Source of the DNA: Acestrorhynchus altus
Lineage: Eukaryota; Chordata; Actinopteri; Characiformes; Acestrorhynchidae
Reading direction: 5' to 3'
NCBI GenBank assembly: GCA_034509495.1
Contig: CM067507.1
Location: 15,113,351 to 15,177,350 of the forward strand
DNA length: 64,000 bases
The notes beneath the pieces are model-generated. The model saw nothing but the letters and a program-made list of their open reading frames with translations, had not been told where the DNA came from and ran no database searches. Shown one piece after another: positions 43,785-56,501 of this stretch. Made by a program: the position numbers and the translations under genes. Numbering within the stretch: position 1 is the first letter of the stretch; each line of letters starts with the position of its first letter.

Positions 43785-44012
43785 GCTCAAATAGACCTTT
43801 GAGCTGTGCCACTGAAGAACCACTTTTTGTTCCATTAAACCATGTTGGTATCAGTGATGTGTGAGGGTAAATAATGTTTTAGAGGTCTAAAGATCTTTGC
43901 TGTAAAGCTCCCTTTTAATATATAATTTTTTTACACTCACAAATCTCTACTACCATGGATCTTTATGGCATCACTCAAAGAACACTTTAAAGCACCTTCA
44001 TTTTAGTGTATG
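43785..44012. repeat. Family B MITE, copy 3
   Basis: Left end 'gacctttgagctgtgccact' with 'gaagaaccactttttgttcc', and right end 'atggcatcactcaaagaac', form an imperfect inverted repeat related to 5374-5700 and 40117-40200. Confidence 0.6.
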
Positions 44013-46635
44013 TGGGTTAAATGAAAAATTTGTAACGTTTTTTTTTTGTTTTTTTTTTTTACTTTTTTTGCAGAACTTCAACCTTCAACCGAAAGACCTC
44101 ATTTAGTTAAGATCAGTTCATAATGGCCATAGTCTCTAACTCAGTAAAACCTCCTTCATGAACATTACCAGGGACTGTAATGAAGCATAATAAATTTGCT
44201 TTGTGTCTTATGTAGCCTACTATCAAACATATTTGGTCGTTTTAGGAGACATTTGCTAAACCAGAACCGAGCCTTCATCACTATATGGTGAACATACATA
44301 TAAAACAATGTTGGGTGGCAACATCATTTTTGGCAGGTGGCTTTAGGACCCAAGTTATCTTATGGATGAGTTGAACAGTTAATCATGGATTATATTCTGG
44401 TATATAGTGCATTTGCCTGACTGTCTAAGCAAAAGCATGTGGTGGTGATGTTAATGCAACTTAACCAAGCTGTGTCTGTTGCAGTTGCACAAGATGGTTG
44501 CTTGGACATTTTTATCCATTTTTAAAATGTTCATTTTTAATCAAATGCCAATTCCTTCCAGACATTAGCCTTTAAAAACACAAGATGATTATTTGGAAAG
44601 TACTCAAAAATGATCTTGTTCTATTTGATGTTTAGAAATGTATGGAACAGTGTTCAACTACTAATTTATTTAATTTTGTTGGACTTATTCCAGAGTGTGA
44701 TTCAAATATTCTCTGTGTTTTTGGCTGGAGCAGGTCAATGGAAATTCCTTCACAGACTTATGAGCCATCCGGTAATGAATGGTGTATAGACACACACTGC
44801 AATCTCAACTAAATCTTGTAAGAATAAACACTAAACACTTGTGCTTTCCCAAAGGGACCACAAATCAAGTAAATATCTATGAAAAACTATGGTTGCTGAA
44901 TACTTGGTATTTGATTAAGAGAAAGCAAATGACTTCAAGTCTATTTGAACTAAAGAAGTGAAATACCAAGCAAACATTTCGTGAGTTCCCCCCACTATCA
45001 ATTGAATGTAAACAGAGCTTATGAATTCTAGCATTGGTTAAAGGTTGGTTCTAGACCTTGTGAAAACTGGTCTTTACAGATGTGTTGGGACTCAGGTGAG
45101 CAATTGTTTGCTTTTGGCTGTTTTCCTTTTGTTTGGTGGACCATGCTTTTGAGCAATGTAATACACCTAAATAGTACTGAACTGCTGTTCTTGCTGACAA
45201 TGCCAGTTAAAGATGTCTTATTGATAGATGATTCTATGATGCTTGTAATAAAATAATTAATATGATTCAATAGTAAATAAAACATAAATGTACAGTTCAT
45301 AGTCCTGTATAGTTTCAAATGGTTTGTTTATTCTTAAGATTAAATTTAACTATGAAAGTTACACTGGAGTTCCAGCTTTCTCTACAGAGCATTTGGTTTG
45401 ACTGAATTCAGTTTACCTGCACTACAGTGAAAGTGAACTAGGCCTCCTAGGTTTAAGCCTCACATTCACAGTAAGTAAAAACACAAGATACAAAAGTTTG
45501 GAAAATAGGTGGACCTTTTCTTGGATTCAGGAATGTGGAATAGTTATCAGTGAGAGGAAGTGGCATTAACATAGCTGTGATTCAGCAGCCTTCCTGTGAA
45601 CTGGAGCAGAAGTATGTGGTAGAATAATCCTACAAATGTCATGTTGTGCCTCACTGGTTATCACACTCCCATGGAGGGGTAAACAAGGAAGCCGAAGTCT
45701 CAGACTCTCTTCCTCTCCTTTGTCTGCCTCCTTATGGCACCTCTAACCCCACACACTAATCGGCGAGTGCCACAGTACAGTAACTCTTATCTTTCTTTCT
45801 CTCAGCCTTTCCGCCTTCCTTTCAGGTCTGGCAAAGGGTTTGTTTAGCTACTCCTTATTATCTGTGTCAAAGGAGGTCAGCAACAGAACCCCAAGCTGTG
45901 TTTGACAACCCCCAGCTCATAGCTTTTTGTATGTCTCTCCATCATAACAAAATGAAATAAAACTCATGCCTCAAACCTAAACCTCTTTTAATATGAGCAC
46001 TGAAAGTTGGCTTTACTATTAAACAGAATATCTTCATACCTTTAGGACCAGCAGGGAAATTTGTCATTACCAAATATAGGCCAACTCAATGTGTGTCTTC
46101 AAAAATGCCTCGGCATCTACCACTATTAAAAATATTTAAACTCTGACCTTGTCTCTTGAGAAACAGTGTGTTGGCGTGTAGGCTTTTTAAAGAGATTTTA
46201 ATTAAGGTAAACATATTTTACCCCCTGCCCTTCCTTTCTCCAACATGGAGAGTACAAAGAAGGAATGTTTTGTTTTGTTTTTTAAAGTGGCCTACACACT
46301 ACACTGCACAAAGTGTCCACCCTTGTTCTATAATAAAGCTTAATAGTAAGATGAGTTAACAGGAGGTGTTCCAATCCTCTTACACATTAGAACATATTTA
46401 TGTTGTTTATATATAAAGTATCAAGGTAGAAAGGTAATGCTCTATTGCATTAATGAATGACAGCCTTTAAAGAGCTTTTTGGTATTAACTCATATAACCA
46501 GAGATCTAGGCTTCACAACTCAGGAGCAGAGTAAACTACAGAGAGGATACAGATTATAACAAGCTAGAAGCTAATCAGTGCAATTAATTAATGCATGAGT
46601 AGTACGTAAGTAATTATACTTTTTTTAACCCACTG
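44013..46635. other. sphk2-cyth2 spacer, no gene seen
   Basis: The stretch is AT-rich without a convincing ORF. Interrupted poly(T) lies at about 44038-44068. The part 45650-45900 is locally less AT-rich and pyrimidine-rich and looks unlike a repeat, but I can assign no function to it. Confidence 0.5.
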
Positions 46636-47142
46636 TATTGTGCACACGGGAATTAATCCTCCAAATTTAACCCATTGTCACACAGTAATACACACACACA
46701 CTAGTGACTTCACACACCAGGGCGCAGTGAGCACACTTGCCCGGAGCAGTGGGCAGCCCTATCCTCAGCACCTGGGGAGCAGCTGGGGAGTTCAGTACCT
46801 TGCTCAAGGGGACTTCAGGCATGTCCTGCCAGTTCAGGGATTCGAACCAGTCTTTTATTATTGTTATGTATATATCAGTATTTTATTGCATTATTTAAGC
46901 AGTTGGAAATGACAGATTGATTGATTGATTGATTGATTGATTCATTCATTCATTCATTCATTCATTCTGGGTTATGAAACCTAGAAAACAGCACAGGTGC
47001 CCACAAGTGCAGATCTCAGGTTCTAAGAGTTAAAGCAACCAGTTTGTCTATATAATTTGTTTATTTGAAGTATATAAAGGGCACATATAAATAGTCACAA
47101 GGCTGGTTCCCTAACCACCAGACCACGGCTGCTCCCCCCAGT
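46636..47142 (-). repeat. tRNA-derived SINE split by a second insertion
   Basis: On the minus strand the SINE head (gcagccgtggtctggtggtt, ending near 47093 with gccttgtgact) is separated from its body (ggttcgaatccctgaactgg, from 46850 down to about 46640). About 242 bp (46851-47092) lie between them, including (GATT)n(CATT)n at 46914-46967. About 10 bases of the expected SINE sequence are missing at the junction. Same family as 24537-24690. Confidence 0.75.
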
Positions 47143-47599
47143 AATCCAGCTCCGACCAAAAAACAAATTTCAACTGAATTATATCCTTGTTTAAAAGCCA
47201 AAAAGCCTTCCAATGGATGATTACTGCTCTGTCCATGTGTACATGCTTGACCTGCATGCAGACTCAGACTGACCAGCGAGAGGAGTGGGCATAATGATGT
47301 CACTAATATTGGATTATAGAAAAGAGGATAGGCTGTTTGCTCGCTTTCTTTACTCAGTGCTCAAATTTCAGAATAAAAGTCCTGAAAAGGGATATTCCGT
47401 TTTTTTTTTCATTATATTTGCGCTACTTTCAAGTATTTTGAAAAACTCATTTTATAAATGTCCTTATCATTTACAATTATTTTTACAAATAAAAGAATAA
47501 GTGCATTTTAGCTCTGGATGATTAATTTCCAACCGGATTGGTGAGACATATAGTGTCTTTTAGTCCTTACAAGCCAAAAAAACCAAAACTTTTAATAAA

Positions 47600-47890
47600 A
47601 AAAATAAAATTAACAAGATGGGAATATCAATCTTTGCAGAAGATAGTGGCATTCAAGCCAACATGGCCAAATTCATACAAATGTCTAAATTCTGTTAATT
47701 TTTAGATCTCAAATTAAATATTTAAGTAGTCTTCAGGGTCTCCTGTAAATAACAATATCTGGCATGTGTGACTGTGTCCCATAAATGCATAATCGATAAG
47801 TAAATAAAATGCATTTCTGCTGAATAAAAATCTGTGAAAGCATGAAAACATCCTGAAAACCTGGCCTACAGTTTTAAAGGTTAAGGTCAT
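47600..47890. repeat. Dispersed repeat family F, copy 2
   Basis: Blocks 'tttttagatctcaaatta', 'caatatctggcatgt', 'gtcccataaa' and 'aacatcctgaaaacctggcc' parallel 39500-39735 in order and spacing. I do not know the family. Confidence 0.6.
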
Positions 47891-48059
47891 ACTTTTTCCT
47901 ACCCTGTGACTTTCCTTTTGTGTACAGAGAAAAATACTGGGATGAGAAAGAGCATAAAGATTCGCCCACCAAATAGCAACCAAGTTCAACCTGTTTTTTT
48001 TTAGCCATATCCCATGTTTTATTTAATTTAATTTTATTTAGTTTTATCCCAACTGTAAT

Positions 48060-48305
48060 ACTCTATCCAAAATGGCGCGAAGACCTTATCAATATGGCGG
48101 ACTCGCAGGTCGCTTTTTCTGGCCGTGACGCCACATCCGCTCTCATCTCCGCTTTGTCTGCGTCGCTGCGCTGCTTATTTATTTATTTACGTTTTATTTT
48201 AGGGGTATATTTTATATATATATATATAATATATCCTTCACCCCTTTCAGCAATTGAATGACATTCGAGTCTGACACCTATATGCCTAAAAGCAAAGCTC
48301 CCAAA
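48060..48305 (+). promoter_or_regulatory. cyth2 promoter with paired YY1-type sites
   Basis: Two AAnATGGCG-type YY1 motifs (aaaatggcg at 48069-48077 and aatatggcgg at 48091-48100) lie 22 bases apart, followed by tgacgccac, a CRE-like half site, near 48126. The segment is CpG-rich in an AT-rich spacer. A pyrimidine tract and cag end at 48250, so either a small intron or a continuous 5' UTR leads to the start codon. Confidence 0.55.
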
Positions 48306-51300
48306 ATGGATGAGTTGGACTACAGTGAGTATTTAAGTCTAGTCGTGCAGTGTTGTTTTGAGCTAACGGAGCTAGAGGCTATCTCAGATTTCTCATCTCT
48401 CCGCCTTATTTCTCGACAGTCTTGTGTCGGGGTTCTGTTTATAGACGGGATGGCAGCGCGCTGTGTTGGCTCGGGCTTTGTTTTCTGTCCACATTCGTTT
48501 TGTAAGCTGAAGCTGAAGGTCCTGTTGTGTGTATCATCAGAGTTAGCCCTTTTTAACGTTGATAATAAACCCAAACTGCTTCTCAGCCACAAACAACACT
48601 AGAGTCGATACCCTCTGCTCTCAAAACGTGGCTCCAGGGCAGCTTGTGTTTTTATTCTCGTCGGCTGTGCAGCCGGATAAACAAAAGCTGTCTTGCAAAC
48701 ATACTGGGAGGAACCCAATGAGCAGACCACCACTGACCAGTGGACTGAAGTCTGTGGGAAGGCTCGGTTTAAAGCCCTTACCTGCTCTTCACCGATCTGA
48801 CTCATATGATTAGGAACAGTGGCACATTAAAGCAGAGAGCTGTTTGTAGTGATCACAGCTGTTAAGGAAGGTGTTCCCCTTCCTGGGGACCCCACCCTCT
48901 GCACCATCTGTAGGTACCTTTAACCACCGTTCATTTCTCCCTCCTCCCTGAGACTGGGAGTCCTCATTAAAGGACACTGCAGCTTCCCTCTCTCATACAT
49001 ATACTACTTATGTTGTTATCATGCAAGAACCCTGTGTCTAACAGTTTTCCTCTTTTTGACCAATTGGAATCAGTTATTGTATGCATTGTGTCACAATATA
49101 AATGCTCCAGTATAACTGAACTGAAGTCAGTTAAAAAAGATATATATATATATTGCAAGTTAAGATTTTTTCCTTGTTCTGTAATGTTGCAATTTATACA
49201 GCTACAAGGTTTTTGGCAGGGACCATGCGATCATAATCTGATGATCTCAAGTAGGAGCAGATTGTGTTTCTGTCATTCAAAACCTTGCTCATCCACTAAG
49301 CTCATATCTTCACTGTGTGATCTGGTATTGAGTGCCCTATCTCTCCAGGGCATGAATTCAGAATCAGGCCCATAGTAATCGAATGAATGCCCAGTTACTG
49401 CACTACAGAGATGTAAATGGCTCTTGTTTCATGGTTTCTGCTAAGATGCTGTCAGTCATTGTTTTTGTAGTGCCTGGGAGTTGATATGTTTGAACATGTT
49501 CCTCTATAGACACCTGTCACTCTGAAATGTTCTTTTACAGAATGTAAACTAAAGCAAATTGGAATGTAAACACACAATGTAAATATGTGCACAGTGTCCT
49601 GTCTGTGTTGCTCTCTCAGCTCCCTAACAGAATTAGACACAGATCAGTAAGGGTGGAGCAAATGCAGAAAAGTCCAGTCATTATTGGAAGGTAGAGGATG
49701 TGTTCATATGAGGGAAGCTTGGCTTTAGTGTTTAAAAATGAAAGCAGAATGAGCCCCTCCCAGAAACACTTCACAGACCCCAGTTTAGATCACTAATTTG
49801 CAGTTACTCTGTATGTTTTCAAATGCACCAGCTTTCAACATTTTCCCACCAATACTCTCTCTTGCTCTCATTTCCATTCCCCTGCTTTCTTCAGTCCCGG
49901 CGGACCTGAGCCCAGAGGAGCGCTCAGAGCTGGAGGAGATCCGGCGTAGGAAGGGTGCTCTGCTGCTGGAGATCCAGAGGCTGAGAGAGGAGCTGAGGGA
50001 GGCTATCATAGAGGTCGAGGGACTCGAGAGCAGTACAGAGGGCAGGTCAGGTTCACACTTGCTTGTGAATAGCCCTGCACAACATATTGTTGGATCATCC
50101 TTATGCTTATCATTATAACAGTGATGGCTGAAATGAGCAAATAAGCCACTAACACATCTTTGAATTTTTCATTTACAAACACATCAGAGGAGTTTTTCTG
50201 AGACTTTGGGATAATTTAAATGTGTCCTAGGATGGTACATAGAAGTGACACACCATGAACCTCAAACATTTGGAGAAAAAAATATCTGGCAAAACTAAAT
50301 GCAGTCATGCATCAAAAATGGCACTTTGGCAAAAACCCATCAAACCCTAAAGTTTCAACATATTAAAACACAACAGATTCACAAATCATCACCGATACTG
50401 GGTTTCTATTCAAATTGGGCCTTCGATAAGTGGATTTTCCCTGTCCAGTGTCTGTGGAAGGGTTTCTCAAACTATCCATGTGACAAAGCAAAAGTCAGGG
50501 AATTGAGTGGCTTTTCCATAATGAGTACATTCAGTGTTCAAAGTCTGCTGCACTTGATCTAAAAAAGGATTCATTGCACTGTGTGTAATGAAATATGCAG
50601 TTGATGTCATATAGTGTGTAATGGTGATAATAAGATTTATCTCAGTATGATAAAATATCAACACAGACAAATCTTTATGCTATCCCTGCCTATACTATGC
50701 TACTTGGCTCCTGTGAGCTGTTGTGGTAAGCCAGTAAAACTTGGCTCATAATTTTTTTTCCTTGAGTCAGCCATGAAAGGAAATTCAGCATCTTTGATTT
50801 TGACAGGGTGTAAAATCTCATGTGTGATTTCACAGGTGTGTAAAATCGTGTCTAGGCATTATCACTCAAATTCATTTTTATACTTTAAAGAACAACTTAT
50901 TTACATGTATCAAAATTACATTCTGTGGCACTTTTTAAGGCACAATTGGAAAAAGTGATTCTAAGTCAAAGGTTTTTGTTGTATGTACGAAAGAAATCAA
51001 TGTGATATTTTGTGTTGCTTGTGTATAAAAGTGTTACGTGGTGCACATGTTCAAAACCACACCTTTTATAGAAGGTTTTGAGAGCAATGTCAGAATTGCA
51101 CATTGTTGTTAAGTTTTGCTTGGCTTGGCTTTGCAGTAAAACACTACAGAAGAGTCGCCATGTGGCCATGGGGAGGAAAAAATTCAACATGGATCCAAAA
51201 AAGGTGAGAAGAGGAAAAAATTACATCCTACATCCTGGATAAAAAACAGCCAACGGTTAGTGAAACCCATCTGTTTCTTAGGGCATCGTATTCCTGGTGG

Positions 51301-52333
51301 AGAACGAGCTCCTTAGACACACTCCTGAGGACATCGCCCAGTTCCTATACAAAGGAGAGGGACTCAACAAAACAGCCATTGGAGACTACTTGGGGGAGAG
51401 GTACCACCCAGCTAACTTTTAAACATCAGCCAATATAACACACTGACACACATCAATACAGTATTGTATTCAGCTCAGTCAACAGTGTTGCTGAAATTAC
51501 AAACTGCATCACTGAGCAAGCCCTCAGTACCTTCAGATGTTTTTTCATTGTTTTTATTTTGTGCAAACCACCTGCAGTCGTCTAAACTAGGCACTGGTTT
51601 CATCCTCAGAGTGGGGAGGGCCTCCAACCTTAAATCTGGACTTCACACACACATCACACAGTTTCACTTTGGGAGCTTTTTGCATATATGATGCATTGTC
51701 TTTTATTTTTCTTTTTTTTTTTCCTTTTCATTCTCTCAGAGATGAGTTCAACATTAGGGTTCTTCAGGCATTTGTTGACCTTCACGAGTTCACAGATCTT
51801 AACTTGGTTCAGGCTCTAAGGTAAGTAAAGCCTGTCTTGTGCCAGGAATGAAACTTCGACTGTGAGGAGTTCTGTGATGTCGTTAGTGAGATGATGAATT
51901 TAATAAATTGTGTTTGGGTGATACAGGCAGTTTCTGTGGAGTTTCCGTTTGCCGGGTGAAGCCCAGAAGATTGACCGAATGATGGAAGCCTTTGCTCAAA
52001 GATACTGCCACTGCAACCCTGGAGTGTTTCAGAGCACAGGTCAGCGCATGCTCTCCTCAACACTATCTAGTTTACTATGTCTCTCGTACACTTATTAGTG
52101 GTCTTGTTATCTCCTTACAATCCACCCATCAATGAAGTGGGGGGTGACAAAGCTTACAGCAATACTCCAAAACCATTACAGTTCACAAAATACTGTGCAA
52201 ACACAGCAGTTCATGAGCGGTTCATGAGCTGGTTACAACGTTTCCAGGTGTCACACACACTTGTGAAATTACTGTATTTACCTTAATTGTGTGCACCGTG
52301 TTTTCTCTGTGTAATTGTGTGCACTTAAACTCT

Positions 52334-52381
<48 letters not shown>

Positions 52382-52441
52382 TTTTTTTTTTTTTTTTTTT
52401 TTCTCTGTTTCTCTGACTTTGTCGTCTCCATCTTATACTTT

Positions 52442-52491
<50 letters not shown>

Positions 52492-53302
52492 AGATACCTG
52501 TTATGTTCTGTCTTTTGCAATCATCATGCTGAACACTAGTCTGCACAACCCCAATGTGCGGGACAAGCCCACAGTGGAGCGCTTCATTAGCATGAACCGA
52601 GGCATAAATGAGGGAGGAGACCTGCCAGAGGACCTGCTCAGAGTAAGTGGAGTGAGGGTATCCCTGCCAGTGTGTGTGTGTCTGTGTGTGCATTTTGCTC
52701 TTTGTGGGAATAAAAATGAACTACAGTCCTTCAGTAGGCAATAGAAATACTTCACAAAAGCAGGAACTCTGATGTGTGTGGGAGGTGTGTGTTGGTGTAA
52801 GGTTGTTTGTCTCTCTATATGCATGTAGTCAAACTCTGCGGCCAAACCAATAAAAATCTCCTTTTCCGTTGCGAGTTGGAGGGGGGGGGTCAGGGTAGTC
52901 AAGCTCAACTGAAGAACCAGTTAAAATCTTATCTCGGCTCTAGTTGGGACATTTCCCAAAGTTTAAACCTGTGTGTTAGAGACTATGAGCTGGTTCATGT
53001 ATTGACTGCTGTGCTGAGCTAATGAATTTGATAAGTAATATACATTGTGCAACACTGCGCATGTTTATAGGAACGTTAGCATATTTATGACTGGTTGTTC
53101 ATAGTGCTGAAATTTTGTTGTTGTCAGTCACTTAATTAGAGAAACATATTTAAATTGAGGTCCCCAAATTATAGTAATACTACATGTTTTTTCTGTGACC
53201 ATGTGCTCGAATGTCTAGGCTTAAGTGAACATTTCAGCATGTGTCCATGAGTTTAGACTGATTAGTCAGCACTGTGAGCAGTAAATGGAGAGAAATAATT
53301 CC

Positions 53303-53363
<61 letters not shown>

Positions 53364-56300
53364 GCTCATGCTCTGCATTCCTATGTGTTTGTCCTCATCA
53401 GTCTGAAATAAGTGAGTTTTGAGTCATTGTATTGGCATCTTAATGCTGCACTCTTTACTGTTCAGTTATTAGTCAAGAACATAAAAAGGAAGCAGGAAAT
53501 GTCAATGGAAAATTGCAACCCATCCTCTTTTTCTCTCCTTGTCCTGTCTCCGTCCCCTCTCTGAAGCTCTGTTTGATTAGTTTAACATGGGCAGGTTGGC
53601 TAATGGGGCAAATACCAGAGTATTTTAGTGATTTCAGCTTTTAACACACTGTAAAGGTGGTGTGATGAAGTTAACAAAACAGCCATCCCTCTGTATGGTT
53701 AGAGAGATTATATTCACCTACCTGCTTAACATTGTATAAGTCACTGAGGATAGTCAAAGAAATGTCAAAAGCTGTTTACCTACTATGAAATAAGCTGTAG
53801 AAATGACATATTTATCCTGTGTGAATTGTTACAATATACTGGAATTCAGTGTTTTTCTTTCTCCAAACATTACGCTTCTGAATCAACTGTCTACAAAACA
53901 TAGTTCAAAAATCCTTCTGGTTTGTCCATGTAGACTTTATCTTTGGGGAACAACCGCTTTCTACTTGCAACTCTGCCATGCACACCACCATTGTCCAGTG
54001 TTTTCCTGATGGTGGGCGTTCTGAACGTTCACATTGGCTAATGTTCCAAAGACCTTTAGTGGCTTAGAAATTACCCTGTGTTACTGTGCAGTTTTGCAGA
54101 CTCTTACATGTCATAACTTTGTTACATTTTCCATCCTGATCAACAACTTACCCTTGCCATAACCGCACTTCCACATCTTTTGATCAGATTTTGATAGATT
54201 CCTGTTTTTTAATATAAAAACACCTGACTTTAATTTCACTTTCGGATTATCTGCGAATCCTAAATGTTCACGTACTTTTACTTCACGTATGTTATATTGG
54301 ATCATTTTCTTCAGTAAACGCTTGTCATTTATTCTATACAAATAAGTCCAAGGTGGACTTTTCTGTCAAATTGATGAATGGACATTGATGAATGGACACT
54401 AATGCCTGTTTTTGTCTTTCCAGAATCTGTATGACAGCATTAAAAATGAGCCTTTTAAGATCCCAGAAGATGATGGGAATGACTTGACTCATACCTTTTT
54501 CAACCCAGACAGGGAGGGGTGGCTGCTTAAACTGGGTGAGTGCTCTGATTTCTGTCTGCCCCCATTACAGGTTTTCAACATGATGGTTTAATGCTGAGCT
54601 TTGGCCTGTGGTCTCAGGCATCTCTGTCTCTTTCTATTCATCTTTCCCTTAAAAATGATGACCAGACTGACCCTGCATGATGTTGAATTATTTCACTGCT
54701 CTGTTAAACGTTTGGCATTTTGGCATGGTGTGTGTGTGTTGAGTGCTAGTTAAAATCTGCTTTCTCTTTGCATGGTGGGGAATGTGATCTCTCACTAATA
54801 CCTTCTCTCTCAATTCCTTGTGTTCTTTCTATCTTTTGGTTTCCTTCTTTGCCCTCCTCTCTCTTCGTCCCTCTGGCTCCTGTTCTGCTTGGCCTGTGGT
54901 TTCCGCTCTGCTGCTCTGCAGGAGGTAAGTGTTGCCAAACCGGCTCTGTATCAACTTCAGCTTCTGTGAGATTGCTCGGTATCTTTAGTGGTGTATTGAC
55001 TCAGGCAGATTCCTTACGTTTGTGAAGTATTGGTCTAAAAAAATGTATTTAACCTAATGGATTGATGGTGATAATCACATGCTCTGTTTTATTCAAAATA
55101 ATTTTGGGAGCATTTCTTCTCTAAACACTTTTTTAAAAGTAAAATTAGAAAAGAAAAATAGCAAAAATGGCACGATAGCAATGATATGTTTGTGTTTTGT
55201 CAATTTGAATGTCCACACAAATGTGAGATGTCATGTCTTTTTTTTTTTTTTCTTTTTTTTCATTTCTCTTTCAGGAGGTCGAGTGAAGACGTGGAAGAGG
55301 CGGTGGTTTATTCTGACAGATAACTGCCTGTATTACTTTGAGTACACAACAGTAAGTCATCATTCACTTCCAGTATCGGCCCTTGCTATATGTCTGCCAG
55401 TGCCATGCTCCAGAGCAAAAAAATTTACAAATGTTTATTTAATTAAAACCTCAAATATAAGACCAGAATCATTTTTAAAGAATAGGCTTCGTCATCTAAT
55501 CATTGCTTCCCTACTTTTACATTTATGTTTCACTCTGTGTGTTTAGGATAAAGAGCCAAGAGGTATTATTCCCCTGGAGAATCTGAGTATTCGAGAGGTA
55601 GAGGATCCCAGGAAACCTGTACGTTTCAAACACAGCAATCCAATTAATATATTTTTGCAAAAGATTATTAGAAATAATAAAAAAATAATAAAATTTAATC
55701 TTCCTCTGTCTCTCTCTCTCTCTTTTTCTTTCTTTCTCTGCCCCTCCCCATCTCACTATGCAGAACTGTTTTGAGCTGTACATCCCAAACAACCGAGGGC
55801 AGCTTATTAAAGCCTGTAAGACAGAGGCCGATGGCCGAGTGGTGGAGGGCAATCATATGGTCTACCGAATCTCTGCCCCCACACCAGAGGAGAAGGATGA
55901 GTGGATTCACAGCATAAAGTAAGCAGGGTTAGAAGTGGAAAGCAGAGGGAAAGGAGTAAAACTGGGTCAAAGGCTCATGCTGTTTATTGAACTCACAATT
56001 CACGTCTGAAGGTGTTATTTTTTTAATTGGTGTTGCACAGATTTGTATTTCTAAAGCTGCAAGAAATGAAGAAAGGGAAGTAATAAACAGTCAGTTGAAG
56101 TCAGTGTAAAAGTCTGCAATGCACCGTGGGACAGATCTTCCTTGCTTAAACGTACCTGATTTAGCTCACATTTTGCCATTATTAATCTAGTCATTTATAG
56201 AACTTATCAATGTTACATACAAATTGTACTTATTTTAGGGCACATTTTGTGAATTGTTTAAAATTCAGCATTAAATATAGGAGTCAGGATCTGCAAATTG

Positions 56301-56501
56301 TGGACAGATAATTCTGTACAGACACAACTTTGGCTTTCAGCCCTAATGTATAAATAAACTTTCACAAGCTTACAGTCTGATACAGTCTGATACACTCTCT
56401 CTGTCTTTCTCAGATCTGCTGTGAGTGTGGACCCTTTTTATGAAATGTTGGCAGCAAGGAAGAAGCGTATTTCCTTGAAGAAGAAAGAAGAGCAACCTTA
56501 G
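48306..56501 (+). CDS. cyth2: Cytohesin-2 (ARNO), ARF guanine-nucleotide exchange factor
   Basis: Cytohesin-2 activates ARF1/ARF6 at the plasma membrane and endosomes. Exons: 48306-48324, 49895-50045, 51137-51203, 51282-51400, 51740-51820, 51927-52039, 52494-52642, 54424-54535, optional GAG at 54922-54924, 55275-55351, 55547-55618, 55764-55918 and 56414-56501. This gives 400 aa without the triplet, 401 with it. An N-terminal coiled coil ([20 protein letters not shown]) is followed by a Sec7 domain with [20 protein letters not shown] and the catalytic glutamate in [12 protein letters not shown] (Glu157). A PH domain (EGWLLKLG(G)[11 protein letters not shown]) and a basic tail ([15 protein letters not shown]) follow. 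ATG 48306 has A at -3 and G at +4 and aligns with the usual cytohesin start. In-frame ATGs at 48258 and 48282 have poor contexts and would add 16 or 8 residues. CYTH2 rather than CYTH1 or CYTH3 fits the sequence and the neighbourhood. Confidence 0.96.
52336..52493 (+). repeat. (TA)n, poly(T) and (GT)n tracts abutting a cyth2 splice acceptor
   Basis: (TA)n at about 52336-52376, a T run of about 24 at 52378-52402 and (GT)n at about 52444-52488 precede the TTACAG acceptor of the 149-bp Sec7 exon at 52494. The GT tract stands where a polypyrimidine tract is normally found. Confidence 0.9.
53305..53362. repeat. (GT)n microsatellite
   Basis: About 29 GT units lie in the 1.8 kb cyth2 intron 52643-54423. 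Nothing else recognisable is in that intron. Confidence 0.97.
54922..54924 (+). CDS. cyth2: 3-nt cyth2 microexon (GAG): diglycine/triglycine switch
   Basis: The sequence tgctctgcag|GAG|gtaagt has a long pyrimidine-rich tract before it (about 54830-54920) and a perfect donor after it. The preceding exon ends ...CTG G and the next starts GA GGT CGA. Skipping gives Leu-Gly-Gly-Arg and inclusion gives Leu-Gly-Gly-Gly-Arg. This is the known cytohesin GAG microexon, which lengthens the PH-domain lipid-binding loop and, in mammals, lowers preference for PI(3,4,5)P3 over PI(4,5)P2. Confidence 0.88.

Noticed and set aside
52289..52744. 151-aa open frame over the cyth2 repeats and exon
   Set aside because: It is made of translated (TA)n, poly(T) and (GT)n; only the part matching the Sec7 exon 52494-52642 is coding.
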